Counted from the first letter of the stretch, positions 17,093 through 25,124 are shown. The stretch is DNA of 64,000 bases from SXRF01 sp964624555 (GCA_964624555.1 CAZUXB010000001.1:1-64000), one strand, 5' to 3'. Program-made: numbers and translations. The notes: generated by a model not told the origin, from the letters alone.

Positions 17093-17797
17093 GTGCAACT
17101 CAATTTTCTGCAGGAAGATCTAGCCGCAACTCTGCAAAAGTCAAAAGGTTCCTCTACCTCTAAAAAAACAACTCCGGTTTCTGCCACTGCTGATCTTTTT
17201 GGCGGTCTGCCTTTGGCTATGCCTCCAGGCAAAATGCAAAAGAAAGCGGAAGAAAAATCTCCAGCGAAGGCAGAAGTAAAGCTTGAAGAAAAAGTTCCTG
17301 CTAAAATTGTTGAAAATTTAGCTGAAAAACCTGCTACAGAACCACATAAAAAAGCCGATACAGCTTTTAAGACCATCAGCGAAGCTGCGGCTATACTCGA
17401 TGTGCCGCAACACGTGCTACGCTTCTGGGAAAGCCGTTTTTCACAGATAAAGCCTCTTAAGATGGGTGGCGGCCGCCGTTACTACCGCCCGGAAGATATC
17501 GATATATTAAGCAAGATCCATAACCTGCTCTATAAGCAGGGCTACACCATCAAAGGCGCGAAGAAAGCCTTCAACATGAAAGAAGCCGCCCAGGAAGCTG
17601 AGCCTGTTACTGTTGCCAAGAAAACAGCGGCAAAACCTCATGCGGAAAAGGCTGCGGAAAAGGCTATCGAAAACACCGTAGAAAAAACCTTCGTACTAAA
17701 TGAGAGACAGAGAAAACAGGTTTCTTCGTTGCGCCATGAACTTATTGGCTTGCGCGAAACACTACGTCCCTATCTGGCTGAGAAAGTTTTTGCGTAA
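17093..17797 (+). CDS. MerR-family transcriptional regulator
   Basis: This 234-residue protein contains a MerR helix-turn-helix at about residues 90-165: FKTISEAAAILDVPQHVLRFWESRF...GGRRYYRPEDIDILSKI. A GTG start at 17093 is supported by a strong AGGAGG at 17083-17088. Long Lys/Glu/Ala-rich linkers flank the HTH on both sides (residues 15-85 and 165-200). The C-terminus (RQRKQVSSLRHELIGLRETLRP) is a short predicted coiled coil. There is no effector-binding domain. The ihfA-merR pair is common in alphaproteobacteria. The targets are unknown. Confidence 0.9.
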   Translation: MQLNFLQEDLAATLQKSKGSSTSKKTTPVSATADLFGGLPLAMPPGKMQKKAEEKSPAKAEVKLEEKVPAKIVENLAEKPATEPHKKADTAFKTISEAAAILDVPQHVLRFWESRFSQIKPLKMGGGRRYYRPEDIDILSKIHNLLYKQGYTIKGAKKAFNMKEAAQEAEPVTVAKKTAAKPHAEKAAEKAIENTVEKTFVLNERQRKQVSSLRHELIGLRETLRPYLAEKVFA

Positions 17798-17859
17798 GTC
17801 AGGATTGACTTTTCAGGCAACTGCTGTAAAGCTCCCCAACTCACTTTTAGGAATATTTC

Positions 17860-18363
17860 ATGCCGAAAAAAATAGTAAAAGACGGTGCTAAAATAGCTAT
17901 CATAATGGGTAGCACCTCGGACTGGGAAACAATGCAGCATGCTGCGACAATGCTTGACACTCTCAAGGTTGCTTATGAGGCAAAAGTTATTTCCGCACAC
18001 CGCACACCTGACCGCCTGTATGACTTCGCAAAGAACGCAGAAAAGGATGGGGTTAAGGTTATAATAGCCGGTGCCGGGGGAGCTGCCCACCTTCCCGGTA
18101 TGACCTCTTCCATGACCACCCTACCCGTCCTCGGCGTACCGGTTGAAAGTGCCGCACTAAAAGGTATGGACAGCCTCCTTTCCATCGTGCAGATGCCGGC
18201 TGGTGTTCCGGTTGGCACACTGGCAATTGGTAAAGCCGGTGCCAGCAATGCCGCCCTGCTTGCCGCCTCGATACTTGCCCTTAGCGATGAGAAACTTGCC
18301 ACGCGTCTTTCCGCATGGCGCGAAAAACAAACTAAATCAGTGGCCTTAAAACCAAATGCTTAG
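17860..18363 (+). CDS. purE: N5-carboxyaminoimidazole ribonucleotide mutase
   Basis: This 167-residue class I PurE moves the carboxyl group from N5-CAIR to give CAIR in purine synthesis. The family motifs are intact: IIMGSTSDWETMQHAA, VISAHRTPDRLYDFA (catalytic His), VIIAGAGGAAHLPGM and GMDSLLSIVQMPAGVPVGT. Its end overlaps the purK start by 8 bp, so the two are translationally coupled. Confidence 0.97.
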   Translation: MPKKIVKDGAKIAIIMGSTSDWETMQHAATMLDTLKVAYEAKVISAHRTPDRLYDFAKNAEKDGVKVIIAGAGGAAHLPGMTSSMTTLPVLGVPVESAALKGMDSLLSIVQMPAGVPVGTLAIGKAGASNAALLAASILALSDEKLATRLSAWREKQTKSVALKPNA

Positions 18364-19420
18364 CCCCGGCTCCACAATCGGTATTTTAGGTGGTGGACAA
18401 CTCGGAAGAATGATGGCCATAGCCGCCGCCGAAATGGGCTATAATGTTCACATCTACTGCCCGGAAAAAGACTGCCCCGCCAGCGAAGTTGCCGCATTTA
18501 CCACTGTCGGTGCGTATGATGACGTGAAGGCTCTGGAGAAATTTGCCGGAAGCGTTGATGTCATAACCTACGAATTCGAGAACATACCTTCTGATCCTAT
18601 ATTTACCATAGCTAAGGTAAAAGATATTTTCCCATCCCCAGAAATATTGGCCGTGTCCCAGCACCGTATCCTCGAAAAACAGGCGGTGAACAAGATGGGC
18701 ATAGCGACTGCGCCATTTAAGGCTGTTTCATCACACGCCGAACTGCTTGCTGCCACTAAAACCCTAGGCTTTCCGTGCATCCTTAAAACCGCAACCATGG
18801 GCTATGATGGCAAGGGGCAATTTCTGCTGCGAGGACCCGAGGACTTTAGTACTCAAGTACTCGATTTCTCAAGTCCTCTAATTCTCGAAGGCTTCGTCAA
18901 TTTCAGCATGGAGATATCAGTCATAGTCGCGCGTGGCAGGAATGGCGATATCAAATGCTACACGCCAGTGCAGAATATCCACAAACACCATATTTTGAGC
19001 GAAACCATCGCCCCCGCGCCGATATCAGAAAAACTGGCAAATGAAGCGGAGAATATCGCAAAAAAAATCGCGCTGGAATTGGGGCTGGTCGGGTTGCTTG
19101 CGATTGAAATGTTCGTGACCAATGACGAAAAAATAATTGTGAATGAAATCGCACCGCGCCCACATAATTCCGGGCATTGGACAATAGACGCCTGCGTCAC
19201 CAGCCAGTTCGAACAAGTCATCCGCGCCGTATGTGGCCTCAAACTGGGAAATCCTGCCCGCCTTTGTGATGCGCGTATGCTGAACCTGATTGGTGATGAC
19301 ATAAATGACTGGGAAAAATACACCAAAACGGAAAACGCAAAATTACATCTCTACGGCAAAAAAGAAACAAAACCCGGCCGCAAGATGGGGCATGTCACAT
19401 TTTTAGGCAGTAGTGAATAG
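18356..19420 (+). CDS. purK: N5-carboxyaminoimidazole ribonucleotide synthase
   Basis: This 354-residue ATP-grasp enzyme makes N5-CAIR from AIR, ATP and bicarbonate, feeding PurE. It has the N-terminal GILGGGQLGRMMAIAA, the ATP-grasp segment CILKTATMGYDGKGQF, SMEISVIVARG and NEIAPRPHNSGHWTIDAC. Between GKGQ and LILEGF, residues 161-181 are coded by 8-bp tandem repeats. The last residues and the TAG stop come from a 7-bp repeat hairpin shared with cobS. Despite both, the frame and the catalytic motifs are intact. Confidence 0.96.
   Translation: MLSPGSTIGILGGGQLGRMMAIAAAEMGYNVHIYCPEKDCPASEVAAFTTVGAYDDVKALEKFAGSVDVITYEFENIPSDPIFTIAKVKDIFPSPEILAVSQHRILEKQAVNKMGIATAPFKAVSSHAELLAATKTLGFPCILKTATMGYDGKGQFLLRGPEDFSTQVLDFSSPLILEGFVNFSMEISVIVARGRNGDIKCYTPVQNIHKHHILSETIAPAPISEKLANEAENIAKKIALELGLVGLLAIEMFVTNDEKIIVNEIAPRPHNSGHWTIDACVTSQFEQVIRAVCGLKLGNPARLCDARMLNLIGDDINDWEKYTKTENAKLHLYGKKETKPGRKMGHVTFLGSSE
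18831..18892. repeat. 8-bp tandem-repeat hairpin inside purK
   Basis: Units of 8 bp follow each other: GAGGACCC and GAGGACTT, then TAGTACTC, AAGTACTC, GATTTCTC, AAGTCCTC and TAATTCTC. The second half is the degenerate reverse complement of the first (AAGTCCTC is exactly the complement of GAGGACTT). It is translated in frame as a non-conserved segment of PurK. Confidence 0.8.
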
Positions 19421-19479
19421 GCATTAGGCCATAGTGATTTTATCTTTACCAATGCCTACTGCCCACTGCCTATTGCCTA
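19404..19479. repeat. 7-bp tandem-repeat hairpin at the purK/cobS convergent end
   Basis: Left-arm units are TAGGCAG, TAGTGAA, TAGGCAT, TAGGCCA and TAGTGAT. The right arm carries ATGCCTA, CTGCCCA, CTGCCTA and TTGCCTA after a roughly 13-nt loop. Both the purK stop (TAG in the third unit) and the cobS stop (TAG, reading the right arm on the minus strand) lie inside the repeat. As a hairpin between convergent genes it may act as a bidirectional terminator, although a T-run is lacking. Confidence 0.88.
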
Positions 19480-20466
19480 AATCTCATTCAAATTCTTATT
19501 GAAACAACGCTGGTAATATTCGTTTATTATCGGGCGTTCGCTCTCATCGCATTTATTGTAGAAGGTCATAATGAATGAGCTGTGCACATCATCGAATATC
19601 ACCAGGTTTTCGGCCCAGTTGATAACGGTGCGTGGCGACATGACGGTGGAAAGGTCGCCAGCCATGAAGCCTTCGCGAGTGAGATTGGCCATCGCCACCA
19701 TGCTGCCTAAATATTCGCGCTGTTTCGGTGTCATGCCTTTAACGCGTGAATTGATAATTTTAAACTCAACATCCTTGGTCAGGTAATTGAGACTGGTCAC
19801 GATATTCCAGCGGTCCATCTGGCCCTGGTTTATCGGCTGGGTACCGTGATAGAGACCAGTGGAATCACCCAAACCGATAGTATTGGAAGTCGCAAAAATA
19901 CGGAAATAAGGGTGCGGGGTGATAACCTTGTTCTGGTCAAGCAGTGTGAGCTTGCCCTGCGCTTCAAGCACGCGCTGGATAACAAACATCACGTCCGCCC
20001 TGCCCGCATCGTACTCATCGAATACCAGCGCCATCGGCCGTCCCAGTGCCCACGGCAGGATGCCTTCCTGGAAATGGGTTATCTGCTTGTCGTCTTTAAG
20101 GCTTATCACATCGCGGCCGATAAGGTCGGTACGGCTGATATGGCTATCAAGGTTAATACGCACCAGCGGCCAGTTCAGACGCGCCGCCACCTGCTCGATA
20201 TGTGTCGATTTACCGGTACCGTGGAAACCCTGCACCAGCACGCGACGATTATGCACGAAACCGGCGAGAATCGCGCGCGTAGCATTAGGCTCGAAATAAT
20301 AATCGGGATCCATATCGGGAACATGCTCGGTCCTATGGGAAAATGCCGGTATCGCACCGTTCCACTTAACACCGAAAACCTTCTCGGCAGAAACTGTCTT
20401 GTCCGGGGTTTCCGCAGCAAATCGTTCAATCATCATCGTTTTTGTCATTGGTTTGGTACTGGTCAT
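19477..20466 (-). CDS. cobS: CobS-like AAA+ ATPase (cobaltochelatase subunit CobS family)
   Basis: The product, about 329 residues from the preferred start, matches CobS, the MoxR-type AAA+ subunit of aerobic cobaltochelatase. FGVKWNGAIPAFS, EHVPDMDPDYYF, QGFHGTGKSTHIEQVAARLNWP (Walker A), MALVFDEYDAGRADVMFVIQRVLE (Walker B), ATSNTIGLGDSTGLYHGTQ and NLDSHISRTDLIGRD are all present. An open frame continues upstream to 20529, but homologues begin near the ATG at 20466. No CobT or CobN and no other cobalamin gene lies in the window, so the true substrate may differ. The stop codon comes from a repeat hairpin. Confidence 0.88.
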   Translation of the reverse strand: MTSTKPMTKTMMIERFAAETPDKTVSAEKVFGVKWNGAIPAFSHRTEHVPDMDPDYYFEPNATRAILAGFVHNRRVLVQGFHGTGKSTHIEQVAARLNWPLVRINLDSHISRTDLIGRDVISLKDDKQITHFQEGILPWALGRPMALVFDEYDAGRADVMFVIQRVLEAQGKLTLLDQNKVITPHPYFRIFATSNTIGLGDSTGLYHGTQPINQGQMDRWNIVTSLNYLTKDVEFKIINSRVKGMTPKQREYLGSMVAMANLTREGFMAGDLSTVMSPRTVINWAENLVIFDDVHSSFIMTFYNKCDESERPIINEYYQRCFNKNLNEI

Positions 20467-20538
20467 CTTACAATAGCTTATATTGGTTAAGGAAGCCTTG
20501 CAGGATACACATTTTTGCTCACTCTGCAATTAGAGAAG

Positions 20539-20567
20539 ATGACAAGCATCAAAAAATGTTGTAAAAT
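20539..20567 (+). promoter_or_regulatory. Predicted sigma-70 promoter of asd
   Basis: ATGACA (20539-20544) and TAAAAT (20562-20567) are 17 bp apart, each one mismatch from consensus. They lie about 52 bp before the asd ATG in the divergent cobS-asd gap. Confidence 0.6.
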
Positions 20568-20619
20568 GCGCGTCCTTTGTTGTTTTTTGTTAATAAATTA
20601 CTGAAAGATAAAGATTATT

Positions 20620-21654
20620 ATGAGTTACAAAGTTGCCGTTGTCGGCGCTACCGGAAATGTCGGCCGCGCCATGCTTTCCATCCTCGCTGATCGCCGCTTC
20701 CCTGCGCGCGAAGTGGTTGCCCTTGCGTCTAAACGCTCGCTTGGCAAGGAAGTAAGCTACGGAGAAACCGAAATTTTGAAAGTCCAGGCGCTGGAAGATT
20801 ACGATTTCTCGGACACCGACATCGCCCTGTTCTCGCCCGGCTCTGCTGTATCAAAAATATATGCCCCTGTCGCCGCAGCGGCGGGTTGCGTGGTAATCGA
20901 CAATACCTCGTATTTCCGCATGGACCCGACCATCGCGCTGGTGATACCGGAAGTAAATGCTGACGCGCTTAAAGATTTCCGCAAAACCAATATCATTGCA
21001 AATCCTAACTGCTCGACCATGCAGATGCTGGTAGCACTGAAACCACTGCATGATGCAGCGACAATCAAGCGCATCGTGGTTGCGACCTATCAATCGGTGA
21101 GCGGCGCAGGCAAACCGGCGATGGATGAGCTGTTCGACCAGACCAAAGCCCTGTTCGTGAATGACAAGAAAGAGGCTTCGGTGTTCACCAAACCTATTGC
21201 GTTCAACGTGATCCCGCATATCGATTCATTCATTGATAACGGCTCGACCAAAGAAGAGCAGAAAATGGTGAATGAAACCAAAAAAATTCTCGACCCGAAT
21301 ATCGAGGTGATCGCCACCTGCGTGCGCGTGCCGGTGTTTGTCGGCCACTCGGAAGCGGTTTATGTCGAGTTTGAAAAAGCCATCAGCGTGGATGAAGCAC
21401 GCGGCCTGCTGGAAAATGCGCCTGGCGTGGTGGTGTATGACGAGCTGCGCGATGGCGGTTATTCCACGCCGCTGGAATGTGCCGGGGAAGACGCGGTGTT
21501 CGTGTCACGCCTACGTGCTGACCCGACGGTGAAACATGGTCTGGCTATGTGGATCGTGTCCGACAATTTGCGCAAAGGTGCGGCGCTGAATACCATTCAG
21601 ATCGCCGAAGAACTCATCGAGAATTATGGGCTGGCGCCGAAGAAGCTGAATTAG
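20620..21654 (+). CDS. asd: Aspartate-semialdehyde dehydrogenase
   Basis: This 344-residue NADPH enzyme reduces aspartyl phosphate to aspartate semialdehyde, for lysine/diaminopimelate, threonine and methionine synthesis. The N-terminus VAVVGATGNVGRAMLSIL is the cofactor site. The catalytic cysteine lies in ANPNCSTMQM near residue 130, and QSVSGAGKPAMDEL and VFVGHSEAVYVEF are conserved. Length and frame are normal. It is a single gene with its own promoter and is followed by a palindromic repeat. Confidence 0.97.
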   Translation: MSYKVAVVGATGNVGRAMLSILADRRFPAREVVALASKRSLGKEVSYGETEILKVQALEDYDFSDTDIALFSPGSAVSKIYAPVAAAAGCVVIDNTSYFRMDPTIALVIPEVNADALKDFRKTNIIANPNCSTMQMLVALKPLHDAATIKRIVVATYQSVSGAGKPAMDELFDQTKALFVNDKKEASVFTKPIAFNVIPHIDSFIDNGSTKEEQKMVNETKKILDPNIEVIATCVRVPVFVGHSEAVYVEFEKAISVDEARGLLENAPGVVVYDELRDGGYSTPLECAGEDAVFVSRLRADPTVKHGLAMWIVSDNLRKGAALNTIQIAEELIENYGLAPKKLN

Positions 21655-21656
21655 TC

Positions 21657-21740
21657 ACCCCTCCCTAACCCTCCCCACTACGTGGAGAGGGAACTCTTCT
21701 TAATCCTCTCTCCCGCTTGCGGGGGAGAGTTAGAGAGGGG
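21657..21740. repeat. REP-like palindromic pair (CCCTCCCTAACCC type)
   Basis: Two C-rich and G-rich palindromic blocks follow asd: CCCTCCCTAACCCTCCCC with a partner AGAGGG, then CCTCTCTCCCGC with a GCGGGGGAGAG partner ending in GAGAGGGGG. The same word family recurs inside queG (27783) and before purL (45948). It probably also serves as the asd terminator structure. Confidence 0.8.
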
Positions 21741-21742
21741 GA

Positions 21743-21796
21743 TTATCTATCTATTTCTCCAAACACTACGTCCATGGTGCCGATGATGGCAAGCAC
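21743..21796 (-). pseudogene. Remnant of the 3' end of nuoD
   Basis: The minus strand encodes VLAIIGTMDVVFGEIDR followed by TAA. This equals the last 17 residues of NuoD (VVAIIGTMDVVFGEIDR) except for one Leu/Val change, with several synonymous base changes and a 23-bp identical core. The true nuoD end is 1.2 kb away at 22957. The two copies flank the prepilin gene in direct orientation. The reading frame upstream of the remnant is not NuoD-like. Confidence 0.9.
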
Positions 21797-21842
21797 ACAT
21801 ATTTACTGATTTTTCATATTTATCCGCCATAATGAGCACATT

Positions 21843-22880
21843 ATGATAAAAATGAGGAACATCCAATTGGATAAACTTGCCCCCCCGTCAACTTTAGGTT
21901 GCAGTGCCAAGGGCGTCATTGCGAGGCGTAGCCGAAGCAATCCATTACCAGAATGCGGCAGCACCTGGATTGCTTCACCTGCGGTTCGCAATGACGGAAG
22001 CAATGGTTTTACACTCATAGAGTTAAGTATAGTGCTGGTTATCATCGGCCTGATAGTGGGTGGCGTACTGGTTGGCAGGGATCTCATAGCCAGCTCATCT
22101 CTTAGAGCACAAATTGGACAGCTTGAAAAATACACAACTGCCATAATGGCTTTTCAATCTAAGTATAATGGCTTACCCGGAGATATCAAAAATGCTACTG
22201 ATTTTGGCTTTAAAAATAGAGGGACAAGCCGTGGTCAGGGTGACGGAAATGGTATTTTGGAAGGCGATAGCACAGCAGGTTTTGGCAACACTGGCTATGC
22301 ACAATTTATAGGCCTGACATCTGAAAATGTACTTGTATGGACTGATCTTTCAGATGCTAAGTTAATAGATGGAGCTTTCTCTAACCCGACAAATGTTTAC
22401 ACCACAATGCCTGGAACCTATCTCCCGACGGCAAAAATAGGCAACAATAATTTTATATACACTTTCAGTGGTGGTTATAATTCATCAGCACCCAATGGAT
22501 TAAATTACTTCGGGCTCGGCAGAATTAACTATATGGATAGTGGTGTTGATTTTACCGCAACGGCAGGTTTAAGTGTATATCAAGCTTCATATCTTGATGA
22601 AAAAATAGATGATGGGCTTCCACAATCAGGAAAAACCATGGCTTTTCATGTTGTACTGGGTTCACCTAAATGGGCTAATGGCAGCAAAACAATCGTAGGC
22701 CCGATGACATGGCAAAGCACATCCGGTGCAAATAATGCCGCAGATAATGGCCCCACAACTACCGCTACCCCATCCTCAACTACAACATGCTATGATAATA
22801 ATAATGTGGTGGCTAACCAACAATATTCAAAAACCGCTGGTCTTAATTTGATAAACTGCGCATTATCATTTAGATTCTGA
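21843..22880 (+). CDS. Type IV pilin-like/pseudopilin protein with repeat-coded leader
   Basis: This protein of at most 345 residues has a class III prepilin signal SNG|FTLIELSIVLVIIGLIVGG. The cleavage Gly and following Phe and the +5 Glu are intact, so a PilD-type peptidase could process it. The mature part is rich in Asn, Gly, Thr and Ser (GLPGDIKNATDFG...), like type II pseudopilin-like surface proteins. The predicted leader is unusually long, about 55 residues, because a palindromic repeat is translated inside it (21914-21996). No other type IV or type II secretion gene is adjacent. It sits as a cassette between nuoD and its 3' remnant. Confidence 0.82.
   Translation: MIKMRNIQLDKLAPPSTLGCSAKGVIARRSRSNPLPECGSTWIASPAVRNDGSNGFTLIELSIVLVIIGLIVGGVLVGRDLIASSSLRAQIGQLEKYTTAIMAFQSKYNGLPGDIKNATDFGFKNRGTSRGQGDGNGILEGDSTAGFGNTGYAQFIGLTSENVLVWTDLSDAKLIDGAFSNPTNVYTTMPGTYLPTAKIGNNNFIYTFSGGYNSSAPNGLNYFGLGRINYMDSGVDFTATAGLSVYQASYLDEKIDDGLPQSGKTMAFHVVLGSPKWANGSKTIVGPMTWQSTSGANNAADNGPTTTATPSSTTTCYDNNNVVANQQYSKTAGLNLINCALSFRF
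21914..21996. repeat. Protein-coding palindromic repeat in the prepilin leader
   Basis: Two 31-nt arms (21914-21944 and 21966-21996) beginning CGTCATTGCGA and ending TCGCAATGACG pair at 26 of 31 positions around a 21-nt loop. This matches the widely seen GTCATTGCGAG...GCAATGAC palindrome. It is open in the prepilin frame and encodes the leader residues VIARRSRSNPLPECGS and TWIASPAVRND. Confidence 0.9.
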
Positions 22881-22927
22881 TAACAATTCTGATGATGGCT
22901 CTACTTACATAGGCGAAACGATAAAGT

Positions 22928-22955
22928 TCCTGTTCAGCCTTACGGCTCACAGGAT
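22928..22955. terminator. Putative bidirectional terminator hairpin
   Basis: CCTGT-TC-AGCC-TTAC-GGCT-C-ACAGG forms a stem-loop followed by ATTTT on the plus strand. It lies between the convergent ends of the prepilin gene and nuoD, so it could end transcription from either side. The T-run is short. Confidence 0.5.
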
Positions 22956-22956
22956 T

Positions 22957-24141
22957 TTACCTATCAATCTCCCCAAACACCACGTCCATGGTGCCGATGA
23001 TGGCGACCACATCGGCAAGCATGTGGCCTTTGCTCATCATTTCCAGTGCCTGTAAGTGCGCGAAGCCGGGAGCTTTTATCTTGCAGCGGTAGGGTTTGTT
23101 GGTGCCGTCAGCCACTAAGTACACACCGAACTCGCCTTTCGGCGCTTCCACGGCAGTGTAGGTTTCGCCGACCGGCACGTGGTAGCCTTCGCTGTAGAGT
23201 TTGAAATGGTGGATGAGCGCTTCCATCGATTGCTTCATGAGGGCGCGTTTCGGCGGCGCGATCTTCGGGTCGCCGGTAACCACCGGCCCTTCCGGCATCT
23301 GCTCCACGCACTGGCGGATTATTTTCATGGACTGGCGCATTTCTTCCATGCGCACGAGGTAGCGGTCATAACAGTCGCCATTCTTGCCGATGGGTATGTC
23401 GAAATCTAGCTTATCATAGCAATCATAAGGCTGGGCCTTGCGCAAATCCCACGCTATGCCGGAACCACGCAGCATTGCGCCGGAAAAACCCCAATCCTGC
23501 GCCTGTTTGGCGGTAACCACGCCGATATCCACGAGGCGCTGTTTGAAGATGCGGTTCTCGGACAGGAGGTCGTCCACGTCATCGACATATTTCTTAAAAC
23601 CATCGACAAATTTGAGCACGTCTTCATTGAGGCCGCGCGGTATATCCTGATGCACCCCACCCGGGCGGATGTACGCCGAGTGGAAGCGCGCGCCCGATGC
23701 GCGCTCATAAAATTCGATGATCTTTTCGCGCTCTTCAAAGAGCCATAATAGCGGTGTCATTGCCCCAATATCAAGAGCTTGCGTGGTGATGTTAAGAATA
23801 TGGTTTAAGAGCCGGGTGAGCTCGCAGAACATCACGCGGATGTATTGGGCACGCAGAGGCACCTCGCAACCAAGCAGCTTTTCCACCGCCAGCGAGTAGC
23901 AATGTTCCTGCGCCATGGGGGACACGTAATCAAGCCGGTCGAAATAGGGCAGCGCCTGCAAATAGGTCTTATGTTCTATTAACTTTTCGGTGCCGCGATG
24001 GAGCAGGCCGACATGCGGGTCGGCGCGTTCGATCACCTCCCCGTCCATCTCAAGCACAAGGCGAAGTACGCCATGCGCCGCAGGGTGCTGGGGGCCGAAG
24101 TTTAATGTTGTGGTGGTTTTTTGGTTTGCTTCTTGGGTCAT
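22957..24141 (-). CDS. nuoD: NADH-quinone oxidoreductase subunit D
   Basis: This 394-residue 49-kDa-type subunit of complex I helps to form the quinone site on the peripheral arm. NFGPQHPAAHGVLRLVLEMDGE, ADPHVGLLHRGTEKLIE, LPYFDRLDYVSPM and RPGGVHQD are the conserved blocks, and the C-terminus ends in GTMDVVFGEIDR as expected. It is the last nuo gene here. Between it and nuoC lie an acetyltransferase and a four-helix-bundle element. No nuoE follows, so the rest of complex I must be encoded elsewhere. Confidence 0.97.
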   Translation of the reverse strand: MTQEANQKTTTTLNFGPQHPAAHGVLRLVLEMDGEVIERADPHVGLLHRGTEKLIEHKTYLQALPYFDRLDYVSPMAQEHCYSLAVEKLLGCEVPLRAQYIRVMFCELTRLLNHILNITTQALDIGAMTPLLWLFEEREKIIEFYERASGARFHSAYIRPGGVHQDIPRGLNEDVLKFVDGFKKYVDDVDDLLSENRIFKQRLVDIGVVTAKQAQDWGFSGAMLRGSGIAWDLRKAQPYDCYDKLDFDIPIGKNGDCYDRYLVRMEEMRQSMKIIRQCVEQMPEGPVVTGDPKIAPPKRALMKQSMEALIHHFKLYSEGYHVPVGETYTAVEAPKGEFGVYLVADGTNKPYRCKIKAPGFAHLQALEMMSKGHMLADVVAIIGTMDVVFGEIDR

Positions 24142-24143
24142 AG

Positions 24144-24548
24144 TTAAACTGGTGTTAGTGTGGGTGTGAGTGTTGGTGTATAAGTATCTAATTTCTTCTC
24201 AAGGGCATTAAATAATCCGCCCAGCAGCCTTCCAATTTCATTACTTACGTCCATAATAGATAAATACGTCGCTTCGTCAATATAACCAAGTCGTTTTGCT
24301 ATAATAATTTGCGTCTCGACTTCAGCAAGTGAGCCTTGAGATATGCCTACAAAGCGCATGTACTCTTTAGTGGTGTGCCTTTTACTACCCTCTGCTATAT
24401 TGGAAGGGACAGATATAACTGCTCTACATAGCTGGTCTATCAGCCTGTATTGCTCTTTTTTAGGAAAGTTATCAGTAATTCTATAAATCATTTCTACCAA
24501 AACCATCGACTGCTGCCAAACTTTCAAATCCTGATAACTTTTTACCAT
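24144..24548 (-). CDS. Four-helix-bundle protein (S23 / 23S rRNA intervening-sequence type), copy 1
   Basis: This protein of about 134 residues starts at the ATG at 24548 (a GTG codon precedes it). It belongs to the small four-helix-bundle family found in 23S rRNA intervening sequences and related to Avd. Markers are YQDLKVWQQSM, AVISVPSNIAEGSKR and GSLAEVETQIIIAKRLGY. Its last residues (DTYTPTLTPTLTPV) and stop codon are encoded by the 6-bp terminal repeat. Inverted repeat arms flank the gene on both sides, so the whole element can fold with the gene in the loop. It lies in the nuo transcription unit, same strand. Family function is unknown. Confidence 0.9.
   Translation of the reverse strand: MVKSYQDLKVWQQSMVLVEMIYRITDNFPKKEQYRLIDQLCRAVISVPSNIAEGSKRHTTKEYMRFVGISQGSLAEVETQIIIAKRLGYIDEATYLSIMDVSNEIGRLLGGLFNALEKKLDTYTPTLTPTLTPV
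24149..24186. repeat. Left 6-bp repeat arm of four-helix-bundle element 1
   Basis: Units of 6 bp alternate: GGTGTT, AGTGTG, GGTGTG, AGTGTT, GGTGTA, TAAGTA. It encodes the C-terminal tail of the four-helix-bundle protein in reverse (repeating TPTL). It pairs with the arm at 24550 in inverted orientation. Confidence 0.85.
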
Positions 24549-24549
24549 C

Positions 24550-24580
24550 ACTCACACCCCCACCAGCACTCACACTACCT
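24550..24580. repeat. Right 6-bp repeat arm of four-helix-bundle element 1
   Basis: Reading the reverse complement gives the units AGTGTG, AGTGCT, GGTGGG, GGTGTG, AGTGAT, the same word family as the left arm. It ends at the C-terminal stop of the acetyltransferase gene and directly precedes the four-helix-bundle start codon. Confidence 0.85.
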
Positions 24581-25124
24581 AAAGAAACCTATGCATTATA
24601 TAAACATCGACCAGACCCTCGCTGATATGGTCGAAGCCTTTAGGGATGGTACCTACGATCTTGAAACCAATGGATTTCCACAGATCGACCGCGACCTTGT
24701 TGATGCTCACCACAAAGTTAAACTGCATGGCGAGGTAGCCTTTGGAGCGGGCGAAATCAAGCGCGGCATGGCCGAGCGCGCGGGCGATGCCCATGCGCCG
24801 GCAATCAGGATGCACAAGGAAGGAGGCATTGGCGACATGGTGACCACGGCCAGTGCGGTTCGGGCGAACAGCAGCTATCCCTGCCACTTTCCCGTCAATA
24901 TCCGCAACCAGACAATGGGTTCCAGGCGCCGTCATCAGGTAGGCCATCGAACGGTCCGGAGTCATTTCCTCCAGCGTGTAGGAATAGGTTTTGCCTTCGA
25001 TAAGGACATTGCGGAAAATATCGTATATCTCCTCGAAATCCTCCAGACGCGCCGGACGTATGTTGTAAGATGGGTGCGGTTTGGAATTGGGATTCTGGAT
25101 AAAGAATTTGGCAAGCTTCATCAT
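24579..25124 (-). CDS. GNAT-family N-acetyltransferase
   Basis: This 181-residue acetyl-CoA-dependent acetyltransferase has IRPARLEDFEEIYDIF at the start of the fold, AGIAAVRPNRTGRGHHVANASFLVHPDCRRMGIARALG as the motif A region (the R-R-M-G-I-A loop binds CoA) and a C-terminal LWKSIGFKIVGTIP. The substrate cannot be told. It abuts the nuoC stop (25125), so it is cotranscribed with nuo genes although no complex I role is known. Two adjacent ATG codons exist; the first is given. Confidence 0.9.
   Translation of the reverse strand: MMKLAKFFIQNPNSKPHPSYNIRPARLEDFEEIYDIFRNVLIEGKTYSYTLEEMTPDRSMAYLMTAPGTHCLVADIDGKVAGIAAVRPNRTGRGHHVANASFLVHPDCRRMGIARALGHAALDFARSKGYLAMQFNFVVSINKVAVDLWKSIGFKIVGTIPKGFDHISEGLVDVYIMHRFL

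Noticed and set aside
19477..20529. cobS start at 20529
   Set aside because: The extra 21 residues match no homologue and have no Shine-Dalgarno; the ATG at 20466 fits the family better.
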